Shown: positions 1 through 8,332 of the stretch, piece by piece
How positions within the stretch are numbered: the stretch's first letter is position 1
How the letters are laid out: the number at the start of each line of letters is the position of its first letter
From: an uncultured Prevotella sp.
GTDB taxonomy: Bacteria; Bacteroidota; Bacteroidia; Bacteroidales; Bacteroidaceae
Direction of reading: 5' to 3'
DNA length: 64,000 bases
Assembly (NCBI GenBank): GCA_900318625.1
Contig: ONLG01000001.1
Coordinates: forward strand, 1 to 64,000
Made by a program: the position numbers and the translations under genes
Notes under the pieces: model-generated
The model's database searches: none
The model's input: the letters and a program-made list of their open reading frames with translations, nothing else
Told to the model about the DNA's origin: nothing

Positions 1-270
1 GGATTGTTGCCCCTTCGGGCTGCTCTTTTAAAATATAACAGCCCTTGGAATTTGTTTCTGCAATTTTTGTTTTGTTGTTTTTGCGGTTAACCTACATTTT
101 CGGCGTAAGCGGCTGTGGATGTGTGCGTTGTAGAGGTGTAGGTGAACTTTCGCTCATACACATCCTACATAAGTGGAAATGAGGATAAGGCGTTGGAGAT
201 TAGATTATTGCACGATTTTAGAGCGTTTTCAGTCCTCTGTAAAGGATTTTCAAGTGGGGCGTTACTTCAT

Positions 271-366
271 ATCAGACAGAAGGACAGGATACCCATCCTT
301 TTTATCTGACAGAAGGACAAAAGGACATGATACCCCTTTTTATATCTAACAGAAGGACAAAAGGAA
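271..366. repeat. Three imperfect direct repeats (ATCTGACAGAAGGACA type)
   Basis: The 16-base motif ATCnnACAGAAGGACA starts at 271, 304 and 344. The second and third copies continue with AAAGGA. The spacings of 33 and 40 bases make this an imperfect tandem array. No coding role is apparent. Confidence 0.7.
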
Positions 367-665
367 AAAGAGCCTAAACAGTACATGCGGGGAAATACGG
401 CCTGCGCTCGAGCTTGCTCGCTTTCAAAACAAAGTGGAGAAAGAAAGGCCAAAACAAGTCAGCCCAAGGCAACGCCTTGGGAATAGTTAGCAACCAACAT
501 TCGCCCAGAATGGGCAAAAGAATTATTATTTCACCCACCCCTTTGCCATTCTCTAATGGTGGGCTGTTATTCTTTTGCCCCCTTCGGGGGCGTATCCATG
601 CTGCATCCTCTCCCCCCGGGCGTTGCCCGGGGCTGACATATCAATGCCCCTTCGGGGCGTAACTA

Positions 666-778
666 ACACCCACCCCCAACCTCATTCTTCGACAAGCGAA
701 GCGACTTCGTCGATTACCCGAGCGAAGCTCGCCTACCCGTAGCCTTTCCCCAAGGGAGGGGAGATAGCGACGGTTAGG
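666..778. repeat. Intergenic repeat, copy A
   Basis: It runs from CACCCCCAACC to GACGGTTAG and contains a TCCCC-AA-GGGA palindrome. It shares its order of blocks (CATT, CCGAGC, AAGCTCGCC, CCCGTAGCC, AAGGGAG, ACGGTTAG) with copies at 871-950 and 1083-1250. A 30-bp unit at 687-716 is present here and absent from copy B. Confidence 0.75.
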
Positions 779-870
779 AGCAAGGAGCAGTTCTGGCGGA
801 TATGCTATCCGCCTGAGCCGAGTATCAGGATTTTAAATCCGCCATGCCCTGCGGCGCAACCTCCACTAAT

Positions 871-950
871 GACACCCCCAACCCCATTCCCGAGCAAAGC
901 TCGCCTACCCGTAGCCTTTCCCCAAGGGAGGGGAGCGAGAGACGGTTAGT
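871..950. repeat. Intergenic repeat, copy B (empty site)
   Basis: Same block order as copy A but without the 30-bp inner unit. The sequence passes directly from CATT (885-888) to CCCGAGC (889-895), so it serves as the uninserted reference. Confidence 0.75.
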
Positions 951-1082
951 GGTGAGAGAATACTGAGCCTCGTTCATGCTCCCTCCCTTTGGGAGGGCTG
1001 GGGTGGGCTCCTCGTCGTTTATCGGATAATATATCCTCATACTCCAAGCAGGCGGATAGCATATCCGCCTGAACTGGTACCC

Positions 1083-1250
1083 GCCCCTCAGCCCCATTCT
1101 TCGACAAGCGAAGCGACTTCGACGATTACCCGAGCGAAGCTCGCCCGCTCAAACTTTGTTCGCTTGCATGAGCAAGAACCCGTAGCCTTTCTTCGACAAG
1201 CGAAGCGACTTCGTCGATTACCACAAGGGAGAAGAGTGTTGACGGTTGGA
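1083..1250. repeat. Intergenic repeat, copy C (two inner units)
   Basis: Longest copy. It holds the 30-bp inner unit twice, at 1099-1128 (same site as in copy A) and 1191-1220 (a new site, splitting the TTTCCCCAAGGG block). A further roughly 33-base segment near 1146-1178 replaces two bases of copy A. Confidence 0.72.
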
Positions 1251-1270
1251 GGGTGAGGAGTGAGACTCTT

Positions 1271-2023
1271 TTACCCCTCGAGCACCAGCTCGACGGGGCA
1301 ATGGTCGCTGCCAAGGATGTCGGTATGGATTGTTGCGGCAGTGAGCTGCGGTCGCAAACGCTCTGAAATGAGGAAGTAGTCGATGCGCCAACCAGCGTTT
1401 TTAGCCCTTGCCTGAAAGCGATACGACCACCACGAGTATGTCACCTGCTCAGGATGGAGCGTTCGGAAAGTGTCGACGAAGCCACTCTGTAGCAGCACTG
1501 AGAACTTGTCGCGCTCCTGGTCGGTGAAGCCAGCGTTGTTGCGGTTGGTCTTCGGGTTCTTCAGGTCTATCTCGTTGTGGGCTACATTCATGTCGCCACA
1601 CACCACAACAGGCTTCCGTTTGTCGAGTCCGGCAAGATAGCAGCGGAACGCATCCTCCCACTCCATGCGGTAATCGAGCCTGCGAAGGCCATCCTGAGAG
1701 TTGGGAGTGTAGACGGTGACAAGGTAGAACGTGTCGTACTCGAGCGTTATCACGCGCCCCTCGTGGTCGTGTTGCTCTATTCCGAGTCCATAGGCCACCG
1801 ACAGCGGTTCGGTGCGGGCAAAGATGGCAGTGCCGCTGTAGCCCTTTTTCTCAGCATAGTTCCAGTATGAGCGATAGCCCTCGAACTCAATGTCGAGCTG
1901 TCCCTGCTGCATCTTTGTCTCCTGAAGGCAGAAGAAATCGGCATCGAGAGCCGCAAACTGCTCCTTGAAGCCTTTGCCGACGCAGGCACGGAGGCCATTG
2001 ACATTCCAAGATATGAATTTCAT
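1271..2023 (-). CDS. xth: Exodeoxyribonuclease III (AP endonuclease)
   Basis: A 250-residue protein of the exonuclease III / AP endonuclease family, which cleaves DNA at abasic sites in base-excision repair and removes nucleotides from 3' ends. It opens with [13 protein letters not shown] and carries the family blocks LQETKMQQ (metal-binding Glu), [12 protein letters not shown] (catalytic Asp/Asn), [14 protein letters not shown] and the C-terminal GSDHCPV with the catalytic Asp-His. I chose the ATG at 2023, not the one 21 bases upstream: it fits the family start and lies one base after the folE stop with an AGGA ribosome site inside the end of folE. It is the last gene of the folE operon and looks intact. 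Confidence 0.95.
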   Translation of the reverse strand: MKFISWNVNGLRACVGKGFKEQFAALDADFFCLQETKMQQGQLDIEFEGYRSYWNYAEKKGYSGTAIFARTEPLSVAYGLGIEQHDHEGRVITLEYDTFYLVTVYTPNSQDGLRRLDYRMEWEDAFRCYLAGLDKRKPVVVCGDMNVAHNEIDLKNPKTNRNNAGFTDQERDKFSVLLQSGFVDTFRTLHPEQVTYSWWSYRFQARAKNAGWRIDYFLISERLRPQLTAATIHTDILGSDHCPVELVLEG

Positions 2024-2024
2024 G

Positions 2025-2630
2025 TTATATCCTTTTAGACTCACCTCTTAGCAGGTTCATAAACTCCTCGCGCGTCTTGGCCTGGTTGAAGGCACCGCTG
2101 AAGTCGCTGGTCGTGGTTATGCTGTTTTGCTTTTCCACTCCTCGCATCTGCATACACATGTGCTTAGCCTCAACAACCACCATCACTCCGAGCGGATGCA
2201 GTGTCTCCTGTATGCAGTCCTTGATTTGCTGAGTGAGCCTTTCCTGCACCTGCAGGCGGTGAGAATAGATGTCCACCACGCGCGCCACCTTGCTCAGTCC
2301 GGTGATATATCCGTTCGGAATGTATGCCACATGAGCCTTGCCGTAGAACGGCAGCATATGGTGTTCGCACATAGAGAAGAAGTCTATGTCCTTTACGATA
2401 ACCATCTGGTTGTACTTTTCCTCGAAAAGAGCATCCGTGAGCACCTTGTGCGGGTCCTGCTGATAGCCCCTTGTGAGCACTTTCATGGCCTTAGCCACTC
2501 TCATAGGAGTCTTCTGCAGGCCATCACGCGTAGGGTCTTCGCCGAGCAGAGTAAGCACTTCGTGGTATCTCTTTGCCAGTTGCTCGAGCAGTTCCATCTC
2601 CTCGGCGGTGTATTGCTGTTCTGTTGTCAT
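2025..2630 (-). CDS. folE: GTP cyclohydrolase I
   Basis: Converts GTP to dihydroneopterin triphosphate, the first step of folate/pterin synthesis; a cytosolic homodecamer in known members. The 201-residue length is usual. Visible motifs are the zinc site C-E-H-H in [41 protein letters not shown], and [12 protein letters not shown] with the third zinc Cys. The first residues vary in the family; the ATG gives a normal N terminus. It lies between the SPOR gene and xth on the same strand with very short gaps, so the genes are probably co-transcribed. Confidence 0.97.
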   Translation of the reverse strand: MTTEQQYTAEEMELLEQLAKRYHEVLTLLGEDPTRDGLQKTPMRVAKAMKVLTRGYQQDPHKVLTDALFEEKYNQMVIVKDIDFFSMCEHHMLPFYGKAHVAYIPNGYITGLSKVARVVDIYSHRLQVQERLTQQIKDCIQETLHPLGVMVVVEAKHMCMQMRGVEKQNSITTTSDFSGAFNQAKTREEFMNLLRGESKRI

Positions 2631-2652
2631 ATATCTTTTGGATTGTAATTCG

Positions 2653-3339
2653 TCAGTTCAGGAATTGCGTGTTGCGCACTGTCACCGGCGTTCTCACGAT
2701 AACGGCACCCGGGAAGCCCAGTTCCTTCACTCTGTGAAGCATCGATGCAGCCTCCTTCTGGTCGGTGAAGTTGCCCACGCGGCATATCCAGCGCGGCGAA
2801 TAGAAGTGGACATATACCGGTGCGTCGGGGTATTTGGCTTTCACCTTGCGTCCTGCCTGCTCGGCTTTCTGCCTGTCCACGCGGGTGTTGCCGCCCGAGA
2901 ACACCTGCACCCTGAAGCCTGCTGTCTTCTTGATGCCCTTGTATGTGACTCGCTTGGTCACTTTGCGCGTGAGCGGACGACCGTCGGGACCCAACACTTT
3001 CACTCGCTTATGCACAATCTTCGTTACCATCCGCGGTCCTTTCGCTGCTCCAACCTCCGGGCGTTGCGATGCTTTCACATCGGGAACGGTTGGCCTTGGG
3101 GGTGGCGGAGCCATCTCCTGCATCTTCATGCGTATGTTAGCCGATGAAGCGGCCTTGTTGTCTTGCGGCTGTTTCTTGCTGACTTTGTCGGGCTTGCCTT
3201 TCTTGCCGCTTACCAAGGCATCGATTTCTGCGCTCTGGCTCACCTTTACCGAGCCTTTGCCTTTCTGCTGGTCGGACTGTGCCATGGCTATCGTCATGCC
3301 GCAAACGGCTATCAATATTGTTGCAACGAGCTTTTTCAT
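2653..3339 (-). CDS. Secreted SPOR-domain protein
   Basis: A 228-residue protein with a signal peptide ([20 protein letters not shown], cleavage before Q21). A basic, Pro/Lys-rich linker (about 25-135) leads to a C-terminal SPOR domain (about 142-220) with [27 protein letters not shown] and [23 protein letters not shown] domains bind denuded peptidoglycan glycan strands, usually at division sites, so a periplasmic cell-wall role is likely. The same order (tpiA, SPOR, folE) is common in Bacteroides, as I recall it. It lies 22 bases upstream of folE and looks intact. Confidence 0.88.
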   Translation of the reverse strand: MKKLVATILIAVCGMTIAMAQSDQQKGKGSVKVSQSAEIDALVSGKKGKPDKVSKKQPQDNKAASSANIRMKMQEMAPPPPRPTVPDVKASQRPEVGAAKGPRMVTKIVHKRVKVLGPDGRPLTRKVTKRVTYKGIKKTAGFRVQVFSGGNTRVDRQKAEQAGRKVKAKYPDAPVYVHFYSPRWICRVGNFTDQKEAASMLHRVKELGFPGAVIVRTPVTVRNTQFLN

Positions 3340-3390
3340 AGTTGGTGAGGGGTGATGGTTAATGGGGAGGGGTGTATGAAACCCACTCCA

Positions 3391-3412
3391 GCCCCTCCAC
3401 AGAGGGAGGGGC
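3391..3412. repeat. Palindrome GCCCCTCC-n6-GGAGGGGC between tpiA and the SPOR gene
   Basis: The arms GCCCCTCC and GGAGGGGC flank a short ACAGAG loop in the 105-base gap between two co-directional genes. It resembles the C-rich/G-rich palindromes at 960-1010 and 8601-8733. It has no T-tract, so it is more likely a dispersed repeat than a terminator. Confidence 0.55.
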
Positions 3413-3444
3413 GGAAGTAGGAATGGTTATTCGGGATGCGGATA

Positions 3445-4203
3445 TTATTTCCAAGCATCGATGATGCCCTTGAAGTCGGCAGCCTTGAGCGAAGCTCCAC
3501 CGATGAGTCCGCCGTCGATGTCGGGCTTAGCGAAGAGCTCGGGAGCATTGCTTGCCTTGCAGCTTCCGCCATAGAGAATCGAGGTATCGTTGGCAACGGC
3601 CTCTCCGTACTTCTCGGCGATGATCGAACGGATATAGGCGTGTATCTCCTCAGCCTGCTCAGCAGTGGCAGTCTTGCCGGTACCGATGGCCCAGATAGGC
3701 TCGTAGGCGATTACGATGTTCTTGAACTCCTCTGCGCTGAGGTTGAATACAGAGCCTTCGAGCTCAGCCTTAACCACCTCGTTCTGCTTCTCAGCCTCGC
3801 GCTCAGCCAGTGTCTCACCGATGCAGAAGATAACCTTCAGGCCGTTCTTCAGAGCCAGCAGCACCTTCTCCTTGAGAATCTCGGGAGTCTCAGCATAGTA
3901 TTCGCGGCGCTCCGAGTGACCCAGGATAACGTAACGGGCACCCGTGCTCTTCACCATCTCTGCGCTTACCTCGCCTGTGAAGGCGCCCTTCTCCTTGTCG
4001 GCACAGTTCTCGGCACCCAGGGCAACAACGTCCTGGTCGAGCAGCTGTGCTGCACTTGCCAGATGAATGAACGGTGTGCAGATGATAACGTCGCAGTTAG
4101 GCTTCTCTGCTGTGAGTGTGTCGTTGAGTTCCTTGGCCAGAGCCAGTCCGTCTTGCAGGTTCATGTTCATCTTCCAGTTGCCTGCTACAATTTTCTTTCT
4201 CAT
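3445..4203 (-). CDS. tpiA: Triosephosphate isomerase
   Basis: Interconverts dihydroxyacetone phosphate and glyceraldehyde 3-phosphate in glycolysis and gluconeogenesis. The 252-residue TIM barrel shows the substrate Lys in GNWKMN, the catalytic His in [11 protein letters not shown], the catalytic Glu in [16 protein letters not shown], the phosphate loop [12 protein letters not shown] and the end block [11 protein letters not shown]. The length and start ([13 protein letters not shown]) are standard. It lies 27 bases downstream of the DoxX gene within the minus-strand operon. No anomalies. Confidence 0.98.
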   Translation of the reverse strand: MRKKIVAGNWKMNMNLQDGLALAKELNDTLTAEKPNCDVIICTPFIHLASAAQLLDQDVVALGAENCADKEKGAFTGEVSAEMVKSTGARYVILGHSERREYYAETPEILKEKVLLALKNGLKVIFCIGETLAEREAEKQNEVVKAELEGSVFNLSAEEFKNIVIAYEPIWAIGTGKTATAEQAEEIHAYIRSIIAEKYGEAVANDTSILYGGSCKASNAPELFAKPDIDGGLIGGASLKAADFKGIIDAWK

Positions 4204-4230
4204 TGTTTGGTTCTTTTTTGGGTTGTTAAA

Positions 4231-5613
4231 CTATTTGTTGTTAGATTGATTTTCCTCGTCTTCCGCGTCGGTTTCGGCGTTCTTCCGCCGTCGCCAGCGG
4301 TCCACCTTCAGCCAGCGCGTCCACTGCCATAGCCTGTCGGCCAGCGTGAGCAGCACCAATGGCAGCACATAGCCCAGAAGGAGCATCGTTATCTTCACGC
4401 TCACGCGGTCTTCGGGCAGCTGTCCTATTGCCAGCTTCTCTAATTTCTGGTCGGTGCCGGCCTGGTTGCCGTCGCCCTTGAAGTCGTCAGCCGCCGGCAG
4501 GTCGTTGTGGCTCCACTTGCGCACCACCACCCCATCGCGCAGCAGCAGCAGTCCCGGATTGCTGCGAATGATGGTCTTCAGCGTTGTGGCATCGGTGGTG
4601 CAGAAAGGATATTCGGCACCGGTTATGTTGCGCCACTGCTCTATGCCCTTGTCGCTGCTTGCCGTGAGGCAGTAGAAGGGGTATCCGTTGTCCTGCGCAT
4701 ATTCGTAGATGCGGTCGATGTCGCCGAAGTCGCTGTCGTCGGCATACTCCAGATGTGGCGACACGAGCAGGAAAGTGTAGCCCTTGTGGGTGAGCACCTG
4801 CTGCGTGATGTCGTCGCCGGTGGAACGTTCCACGATGCTCAGGTCCTGGATGGGAGGCTCGTAGCCTTTCTCTATCTGCTCGGTGCGGGCATCCACATAG
4901 GTCCACGTGGAGTCGGGATAGTCCTCGAGGGCAAACTCGCGGCGTTCTCCGTTCTTCTCCATTATATAGGTTGTGCGGAACTTCGGCTTCTTTGCTCCCT
5001 CGGGTATCTCCATTGACTTGACGATGTTGGCACCGACGTGATAGGGCCGGAAGTCGAACATCGGCAGTCGGTAGAGGCTCCACAGGCTCACACCGATGAC
5101 GAAGAGCACCGTGAAATTGATCACTATGCCCTGATTGGTCTTCGATATGAAGCGCGTCATGCGCAGCGGCCACGCCGCCACCACTGCCGAAGCAGTGAGC
5201 AGAGCGACGTTTTTCCACAGTGTCTGCCAGTTAGTCAGCTTCACTGCATCGCCGAAGCAGCCGCAGTCTTTCACCGGATTGGCCACTGCCAACCACAGTG
5301 TCACCACCGTCATCACTGCCATGAAAGCCAGCACCATGCGCGACACCTGCCTGCGCCTGATGGCAAACAGCAGGAACACGCCCAAGCAGAACTCCAGTGC
5401 CGAGAGGCTCAGCGAGGCGGCAAGCGTGAGCCAGTCGCCCACATACTGTGCCAGACCGAGGGCCTCGAGATAGTCCTGTATCTTGTACTGGGTGCCCAGT
5501 GGGTCTACGGCCTTGACGAAACCCGAGAACACGAAAGCCACTGCCAGCAGCAGGCGACACACATTCAGAAGCAACGTCGTCGCCCAGTGACCTGTCTTTG
5601 CGGTTTGTTCCAT
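4231..5613 (-). CDS. DoxX/MauE-like membrane protein (BT_3928 type)
   Basis: A 460-residue inner-membrane protein. The N-terminal half has about five hydrophobic segments of DoxX type (LLLNVCRLLLAVAFVFSGFVKAVDP, then ALEFCLGVFLLF, MVLAFMAVMTVVTLWLAV) and the motif NPVKDCGCFGDA, whose paired cysteines recall MauE/DoxX redox proteins. Residues about 210-390 form a soluble region with a thioredoxin-like feel (YTFLLVSPHLEYADDSD, YPFCTTDATTLKTI, PGLLLLRDGVVVRKW). A last membrane segment (about 408-428) and a charged tail follow. Known Bacteroides relatives sit in the same place between DUF1599 and tpiA. The exact function is unknown; a role in membrane thiol chemistry is inference. Confidence 0.85.
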   Translation of the reverse strand: MEQTAKTGHWATTLLLNVCRLLLAVAFVFSGFVKAVDPLGTQYKIQDYLEALGLAQYVGDWLTLAASLSLSALEFCLGVFLLFAIRRRQVSRMVLAFMAVMTVVTLWLAVANPVKDCGCFGDAVKLTNWQTLWKNVALLTASAVVAAWPLRMTRFISKTNQGIVINFTVLFVIGVSLWSLYRLPMFDFRPYHVGANIVKSMEIPEGAKKPKFRTTYIMEKNGERREFALEDYPDSTWTYVDARTEQIEKGYEPPIQDLSIVERSTGDDITQQVLTHKGYTFLLVSPHLEYADDSDFGDIDRIYEYAQDNGYPFYCLTASSDKGIEQWRNITGAEYPFCTTDATTLKTIIRSNPGLLLLRDGVVVRKWSHNDLPAADDFKGDGNQAGTDQKLEKLAIGQLPEDRVSVKITMLLLGYVLPLVLLTLADRLWQWTRWLKVDRWRRRKNAETDAEDEENQSNNK

Positions 5614-5676
5614 CGGTTTCCTATCTCCTATCTGTGACCTGCGCAGCCTTGGCGCAGATGCCGTTTCCTGTTTTTC

Positions 5677-6273
5677 TCACTCGCCTGACGGCCTGCCGTC
5701 GCCTTCCGCAGCCTCCGCTTCCTTCAGCTTGATGGCTCCGAACACGGCATAGTTGATTATGTCCATGTAGTTGGAATCGATGCCTTCGGAGACGAGGGGT
5801 CTGCCGTCGGCCTGCTCAAGCTCCTTCACGCGCTGTATCTTGGTGAGGATGAAGTCGGTGTATGAGCTCACCCTCATGCCGCGCCAGGCCTCGTCGTAGT
5901 CGTGGTTCTTGCGAATCATCAGGCTGAGGGCCTGCTGAGCATAGCTGTCATAGAGCTTCAGGGCCTCGTCGGGCTGCATATCCACCTCGTCGGCAAAGCC
6001 GCGCGCCAGCTGTATAAGCCCCACGATGCCGTAGTTGATGATGGCTATGAACTCGGGCCTGATGCCTTCGTCGACCCACGCCTCGCCCTTCACCTCGAGC
6101 GAGCGTATGCGCTTGGCCTTGATAAAGAGCTGGTCGGTGAGCGAGGAAGTGCGCATGATGCGCCACGAGGCACCGTAGTCTATGAGCTTCTTGCCGAACA
6201 AGTCGCGACATTCCTGCATCACGTCCTTGAACTGTTGCTGTGTGTCCTGAGTGTTTCTGGGCATGGTCGTCAT
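5677..6273 (-). CDS. DUF1599-domain protein
   Basis: A 198-residue cytosolic protein that opens the operon. It contains two related halves: QQFKDVMQECRDLFGKKLIDYGASWRIMR followed by TDQLFIKAKRIRSLE, and LMIRKNHDYDEAWRGMR followed by TDFILTKIQRVKELE. Both end with an IINY sequence (IIN-YGIVGLIQL and IIN-YAVFGAIKL). This duplicated helical unit is what defines DUF1599; its activity is not established. It is followed by the DoxX gene after 63 bases. A consensus promoter lies 42 bases upstream of the start. Confidence 0.85.
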   Translation of the reverse strand: MTTMPRNTQDTQQQFKDVMQECRDLFGKKLIDYGASWRIMRTSSLTDQLFIKAKRIRSLEVKGEAWVDEGIRPEFIAIINYGIVGLIQLARGFADEVDMQPDEALKLYDSYAQQALSLMIRKNHDYDEAWRGMRVSSYTDFILTKIQRVKELEQADGRPLVSEGIDSNYMDIINYAVFGAIKLKEAEAAEGDGRPSGE

Positions 6274-6314
6274 TGCTGTCTGCCCACCGTCATGCGGCAG
6301 GCACTATCTGACTG

Positions 6315-6345
6315 CAAAAGTACATATTTCCAAACAAACCACAAA
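6315..6345 (-). promoter_or_regulatory. Bacteroidota promoter for the DUF1599-xth operon
   Basis: On the minus strand the -7 element TACTTTTG (6315-6322) matches TAnnTTTG. A TTTG -33 element (6342-6345) lies 19 bases upstream, which is the standard spacing. It points to the gene starting at 6273. Confidence 0.75.
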
Positions 6346-6511
6346 ATATCACCTTTGTTTTATGGCTACAGCCGCCGCCGACCTGCTGTCGGGCTGCCCG
6401 CGAGGTTGATTTTAGTCGGAACAAAACCGCGACAAGCTATTGACAAGCGGAGCGAAACGCAGTTTCTTTGCAGCCGTTAACTGTTTGTCAAACCATAAAA
6501 CCCTATCGACA

Positions 6512-6967
6512 ATGAAGAATTTCACCTTTTCCCTCGACGAAGTGCCCCAGCGTTGGGCTGTCTGTTTCAACGAAAACTGCCCTCTGGCCAAGCGTTGCCA
6601 GCGGCGGCAGGCTGCCGAGCTGATGACCGAGATGGCTCCGCAGCCGGTGCTCAAGGCCACCTGCGTCACCCCACTGGCTTACCGCGACGGCCACTGCATC
6701 ATGTTCACCGAACCCCGAAGCGAAAAGCGCGCATGGGGCTTCGGCTCGCTCTACGACGGCATACCGCGCAAGGCATACCCCAGAATGAAGGCGGCGGTGA
6801 TGGAATACCTCTGCGGACAGTCCACCTACTACCGCTACAACAACGGCGAGAAGACGCTCTCCGAGCGGCAGCAGCAATGGATAGCCCAGCTCTTCAGCCG
6901 CAACGGCTTCACCGCCCCCGTGGTTTTCGACCACTACAAGCGCGTCACGCTCTTCCCTAACGGCTGA
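6512..6967 (+). CDS. DUF6078-like protein
   Basis: A 151-residue protein starting MKNFTFSLDEVPQRWAVCFN. It contains a cysteine cluster (CFNENCPLAKRCQR), then MFTEPRSEKRAWGFGSLYDGIPRKAYPRMKAAVMEYLCGQSTYYRYNNGEKTLSERQQQWI and NGFTAPVVFDHYKRVTLF. This resembles small Bacteroidales proteins filed as DUF6078, but the family name comes from memory. Nothing catalytic is recognisable. I chose the ATG at 6512 over an upstream in-frame start at 6440 because homologues begin near MKNF and the upstream part is not protein-like. It is monocistronic, with a terminator at 7025-7051. Confidence 0.7.
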   Translation: MKNFTFSLDEVPQRWAVCFNENCPLAKRCQRRQAAELMTEMAPQPVLKATCVTPLAYRDGHCIMFTEPRSEKRAWGFGSLYDGIPRKAYPRMKAAVMEYLCGQSTYYRYNNGEKTLSERQQQWIAQLFSRNGFTAPVVFDHYKRVTLFPNG

Positions 6968-7024
6968 GAAAGCCGCCGCCGACAGAGCCGGCTACCACCC
7001 ACAACAGCCGAAAAGCATCCCGCA

Positions 7025-7051
7025 AAGGCACTCTGCGAGGGTGCCTTTTCT
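7025..7051 (+). terminator. Rho-independent terminator after the DUF6078-like gene
   Basis: AAGGCAC and GTGCCTT arms enclose a CTCTGCGAGG-type loop and are followed by TTTTCTT. It lies about 58 bases after the stop codon at 6967. Confidence 0.7.
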
Positions 7052-7064
7052 TGTTTACTGACTG

Positions 7065-7195
7065 TTACGGAGGGCTCCGTAAACTTTCTCCAACAGCCCC
7101 GGAGCAATGCTACAGCTATGCTGGAGAACTGCTACAACAGCCCCGTAAGGTTGCTACAGCTGCCCCGGAGAAAGTTTACGGGGCTGTTGAGAAAT
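7065..7195. repeat. Dispersed intergenic repeat, copy 1
   Basis: Shares the blocks CTCCGTAAACTTTCTCC, CAGCCCCG, CAATGCTACAGCTAT and GGGGCTGTTGAGAAA with 62855-62965. It also contains inverted copies of CGTAAACTTTCTCC (7079-7092 and about 7166-7179), so it can fold into a long imperfect stem. It lies just after a terminator. A diverged piece is present at 29828-29866. Confidence 0.75.
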
Positions 7196-7496
7196 CGGTT
7201 TGTGTGCCATAAAGCAATTGAAAAAAACAAATGAAAATTTGGTTTTTCGACCAAATTCCACTATTATTGCAACTGAATAGTACAATTTAAACGATATGGC
7301 AACAACGACTACATTCAATCCGCGAAGCCGCAAAGATTACTATGACATTGAATAAAGGAAATGAAACCTCTCAGTATAGCAAGCAAGACCAGCTTTTGAG
7401 ACATTTTTTCTGAGATGGTTCAACAGCCACAGTTCGAAAGCAAGATTGCCATGTTTGAAGTATTTAAGCCATAACAGAAAAAAGACCAATACCGAA
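7196..7496. other. Intergenic stretch upstream of the MntA/HEPN pair
   Basis: Holds a perfect hairpin AATTTGGT-n6-ACCAAATT (7236-7243 / 7250-7257). A 19-codon frame at 7296-7355 (MATTTTFNPRSRKDYYDIE) cannot be told apart from chance or a gene remnant. I see nothing else in it. Confidence 0.5.
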
Positions 7497-7805
7497 ATGA
7501 CTCGTACCGCCATCCGACAATCCATCAGCCAGGCATTGCGCTTGCTGCCAATGCAACTCGACACACGGCTTTACGGCAGTGAAGCCCGTGGGGAAGCACG
7601 GCCCGACTCAGACATAGACCTGCTGATACTCGTAGACAAACCAGCGATAACAGACAGTGATGAAGACAAGATATTTGCCCCTCTCTACCAAATTGAATTG
7701 CAGACAGGCATAATGATCAATCCGATAATCATGCCAAAACAGGAATGGGGACGCCATATCAGTCCTTTCTACATAAACGTTGAAAACGAGGGAATAAAGC
7801 TATGA
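7497..7805 (+). CDS. MntA-like minimal nucleotidyltransferase (antitoxin-like)
   Basis: A 102-residue nucleotidyltransferase of the MNT family. It carries YGSEARGEARPDSDIDLLIL, the GS...DxD signature that binds NTP and magnesium. In characterised MntA/HepT pairs this protein inactivates the HEPN partner by AMPylating it; that is family knowledge. I chose the ATG at 7497 because it leaves a normal helix before the GS motif; a start at 7446 would add 17 unlikely residues. It overlaps the next gene by four bases (ATGA), typical of a coupled two-gene toxin-antitoxin unit. Confidence 0.85.
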   Translation: MTRTAIRQSISQALRLLPMQLDTRLYGSEARGEARPDSDIDLLILVDKPAITDSDEDKIFAPLYQIELQTGIMINPIIMPKQEWGRHISPFYINVENEGIKL

Positions 7806-8218
7806 GCAACCGCACATTGACCGAAGAGCAGAGACGCGACATTGTGCGCTACCGCATGGAGAACGCACGGAAAATGCTTGAAGAAGTAAAAAGTCACCGC
7901 AGCAACGGGTTCTACAACACAGCAGTAAACCGTATGTACTACGCTTGCTACTATGCAGCTACCGCCATGCTTATATCTATGGGCATAGAAGTAAAATCCC
8001 ATGACGGTGTGCGCCTAAACCTTGGCAGACATATTGTGCTGGAAGGTCGTCTCTCGCCTGAATTAGGAAGGTTCTACAGCAGGCTTTTTTCCAAACGAAG
8101 CACAGGAGACTACGACGACTTTATCAACCATACACTTACTACAGTTGACGATTTGCTGCCACAAGCCTGCCTCTTTGTCAACACTCTCGGCGAACAGCTC
8201 GATGATTGGTTGGCCTAA
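7802..8218 (+). CDS. HEPN-domain protein (HepT-like toxin, UPF0332 type)
   Basis: A 138-residue, all-helical HEPN protein. It contains YNTAVNRMYYACYYAATAML and then KSHDGVRLNLGRHIV, which supplies an R-x5-H motif of the Rx4-6H kind used by HEPN ribonucleases. Paired with the upstream MNT gene it fits a type VII-like toxin-antitoxin module or related defence element. The sequence is closest in feel to UPF0332, whose members are less well characterised than HepT, so nuclease activity is inference. The reading frame is intact and the active-site His and Arg are both present. Confidence 0.82.
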   Translation: MSNRTLTEEQRRDIVRYRMENARKMLEEVKSHRSNGFYNTAVNRMYYACYYAATAMLISMGIEVKSHDGVRLNLGRHIVLEGRLSPELGRFYSRLFSKRSTGDYDDFINHTLTTVDDLLPQACLFVNTLGEQLDDWLA

Positions 8219-8234
8219 AAACCTATCTATAGAC

Positions 8235-8297
8235 TCACGTCCGGCAAAAAAAAAGAAAATCCTTTTCTTTGTTTTGCACTCACATAACCGTACCTTT
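8235..8297 (+). promoter_or_regulatory. Promoter box of cca, near-copy of the typA promoter
   Basis: Contains CGGCAAAAAAAAAG, TTTTCTTTGTTTTGC and AACCGTACCTTTGCA. TACCTTTG (8289-8296) is a perfect -7 element and TTTG (8268-8271) a plausible -33. Almost the same 63 bases occur at 63081-63143 before typA. Confidence 0.8.
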
Positions 8298-8332
8298 GCA
8301 GTCCTAATTTTATACTGATAAAAAAGCACACA

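Larger units (their letters stand above)
1..1270. other. Gene-free, repeat-rich intergenic region
   Basis: No open frame here resembles a protein. The stretch is made of short palindromes of the CCCC-TTCG-GGGG type (near 10-50, 580-610 and 640-660), CCCGGGCG/TTGCCCGGG near 617-638, imperfect direct repeats at 271-366 and three copies of a larger repeat at 666-1250. A CCCTCCC/GGGAGGG hairpin lies near 982-998. Short frames across it are chance products of the repeats. Confidence 0.75.

Noticed and set aside
271..366. CRISPR array
   Set aside because: There are only three imperfect repeats, with spacings of 33 and 40 bases and spacers shorter than or similar to the repeat, and no cas gene in the window.
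7296..7355. A 19-residue peptide gene
   Set aside because: There is no supporting motif or conservation and its length is within chance.
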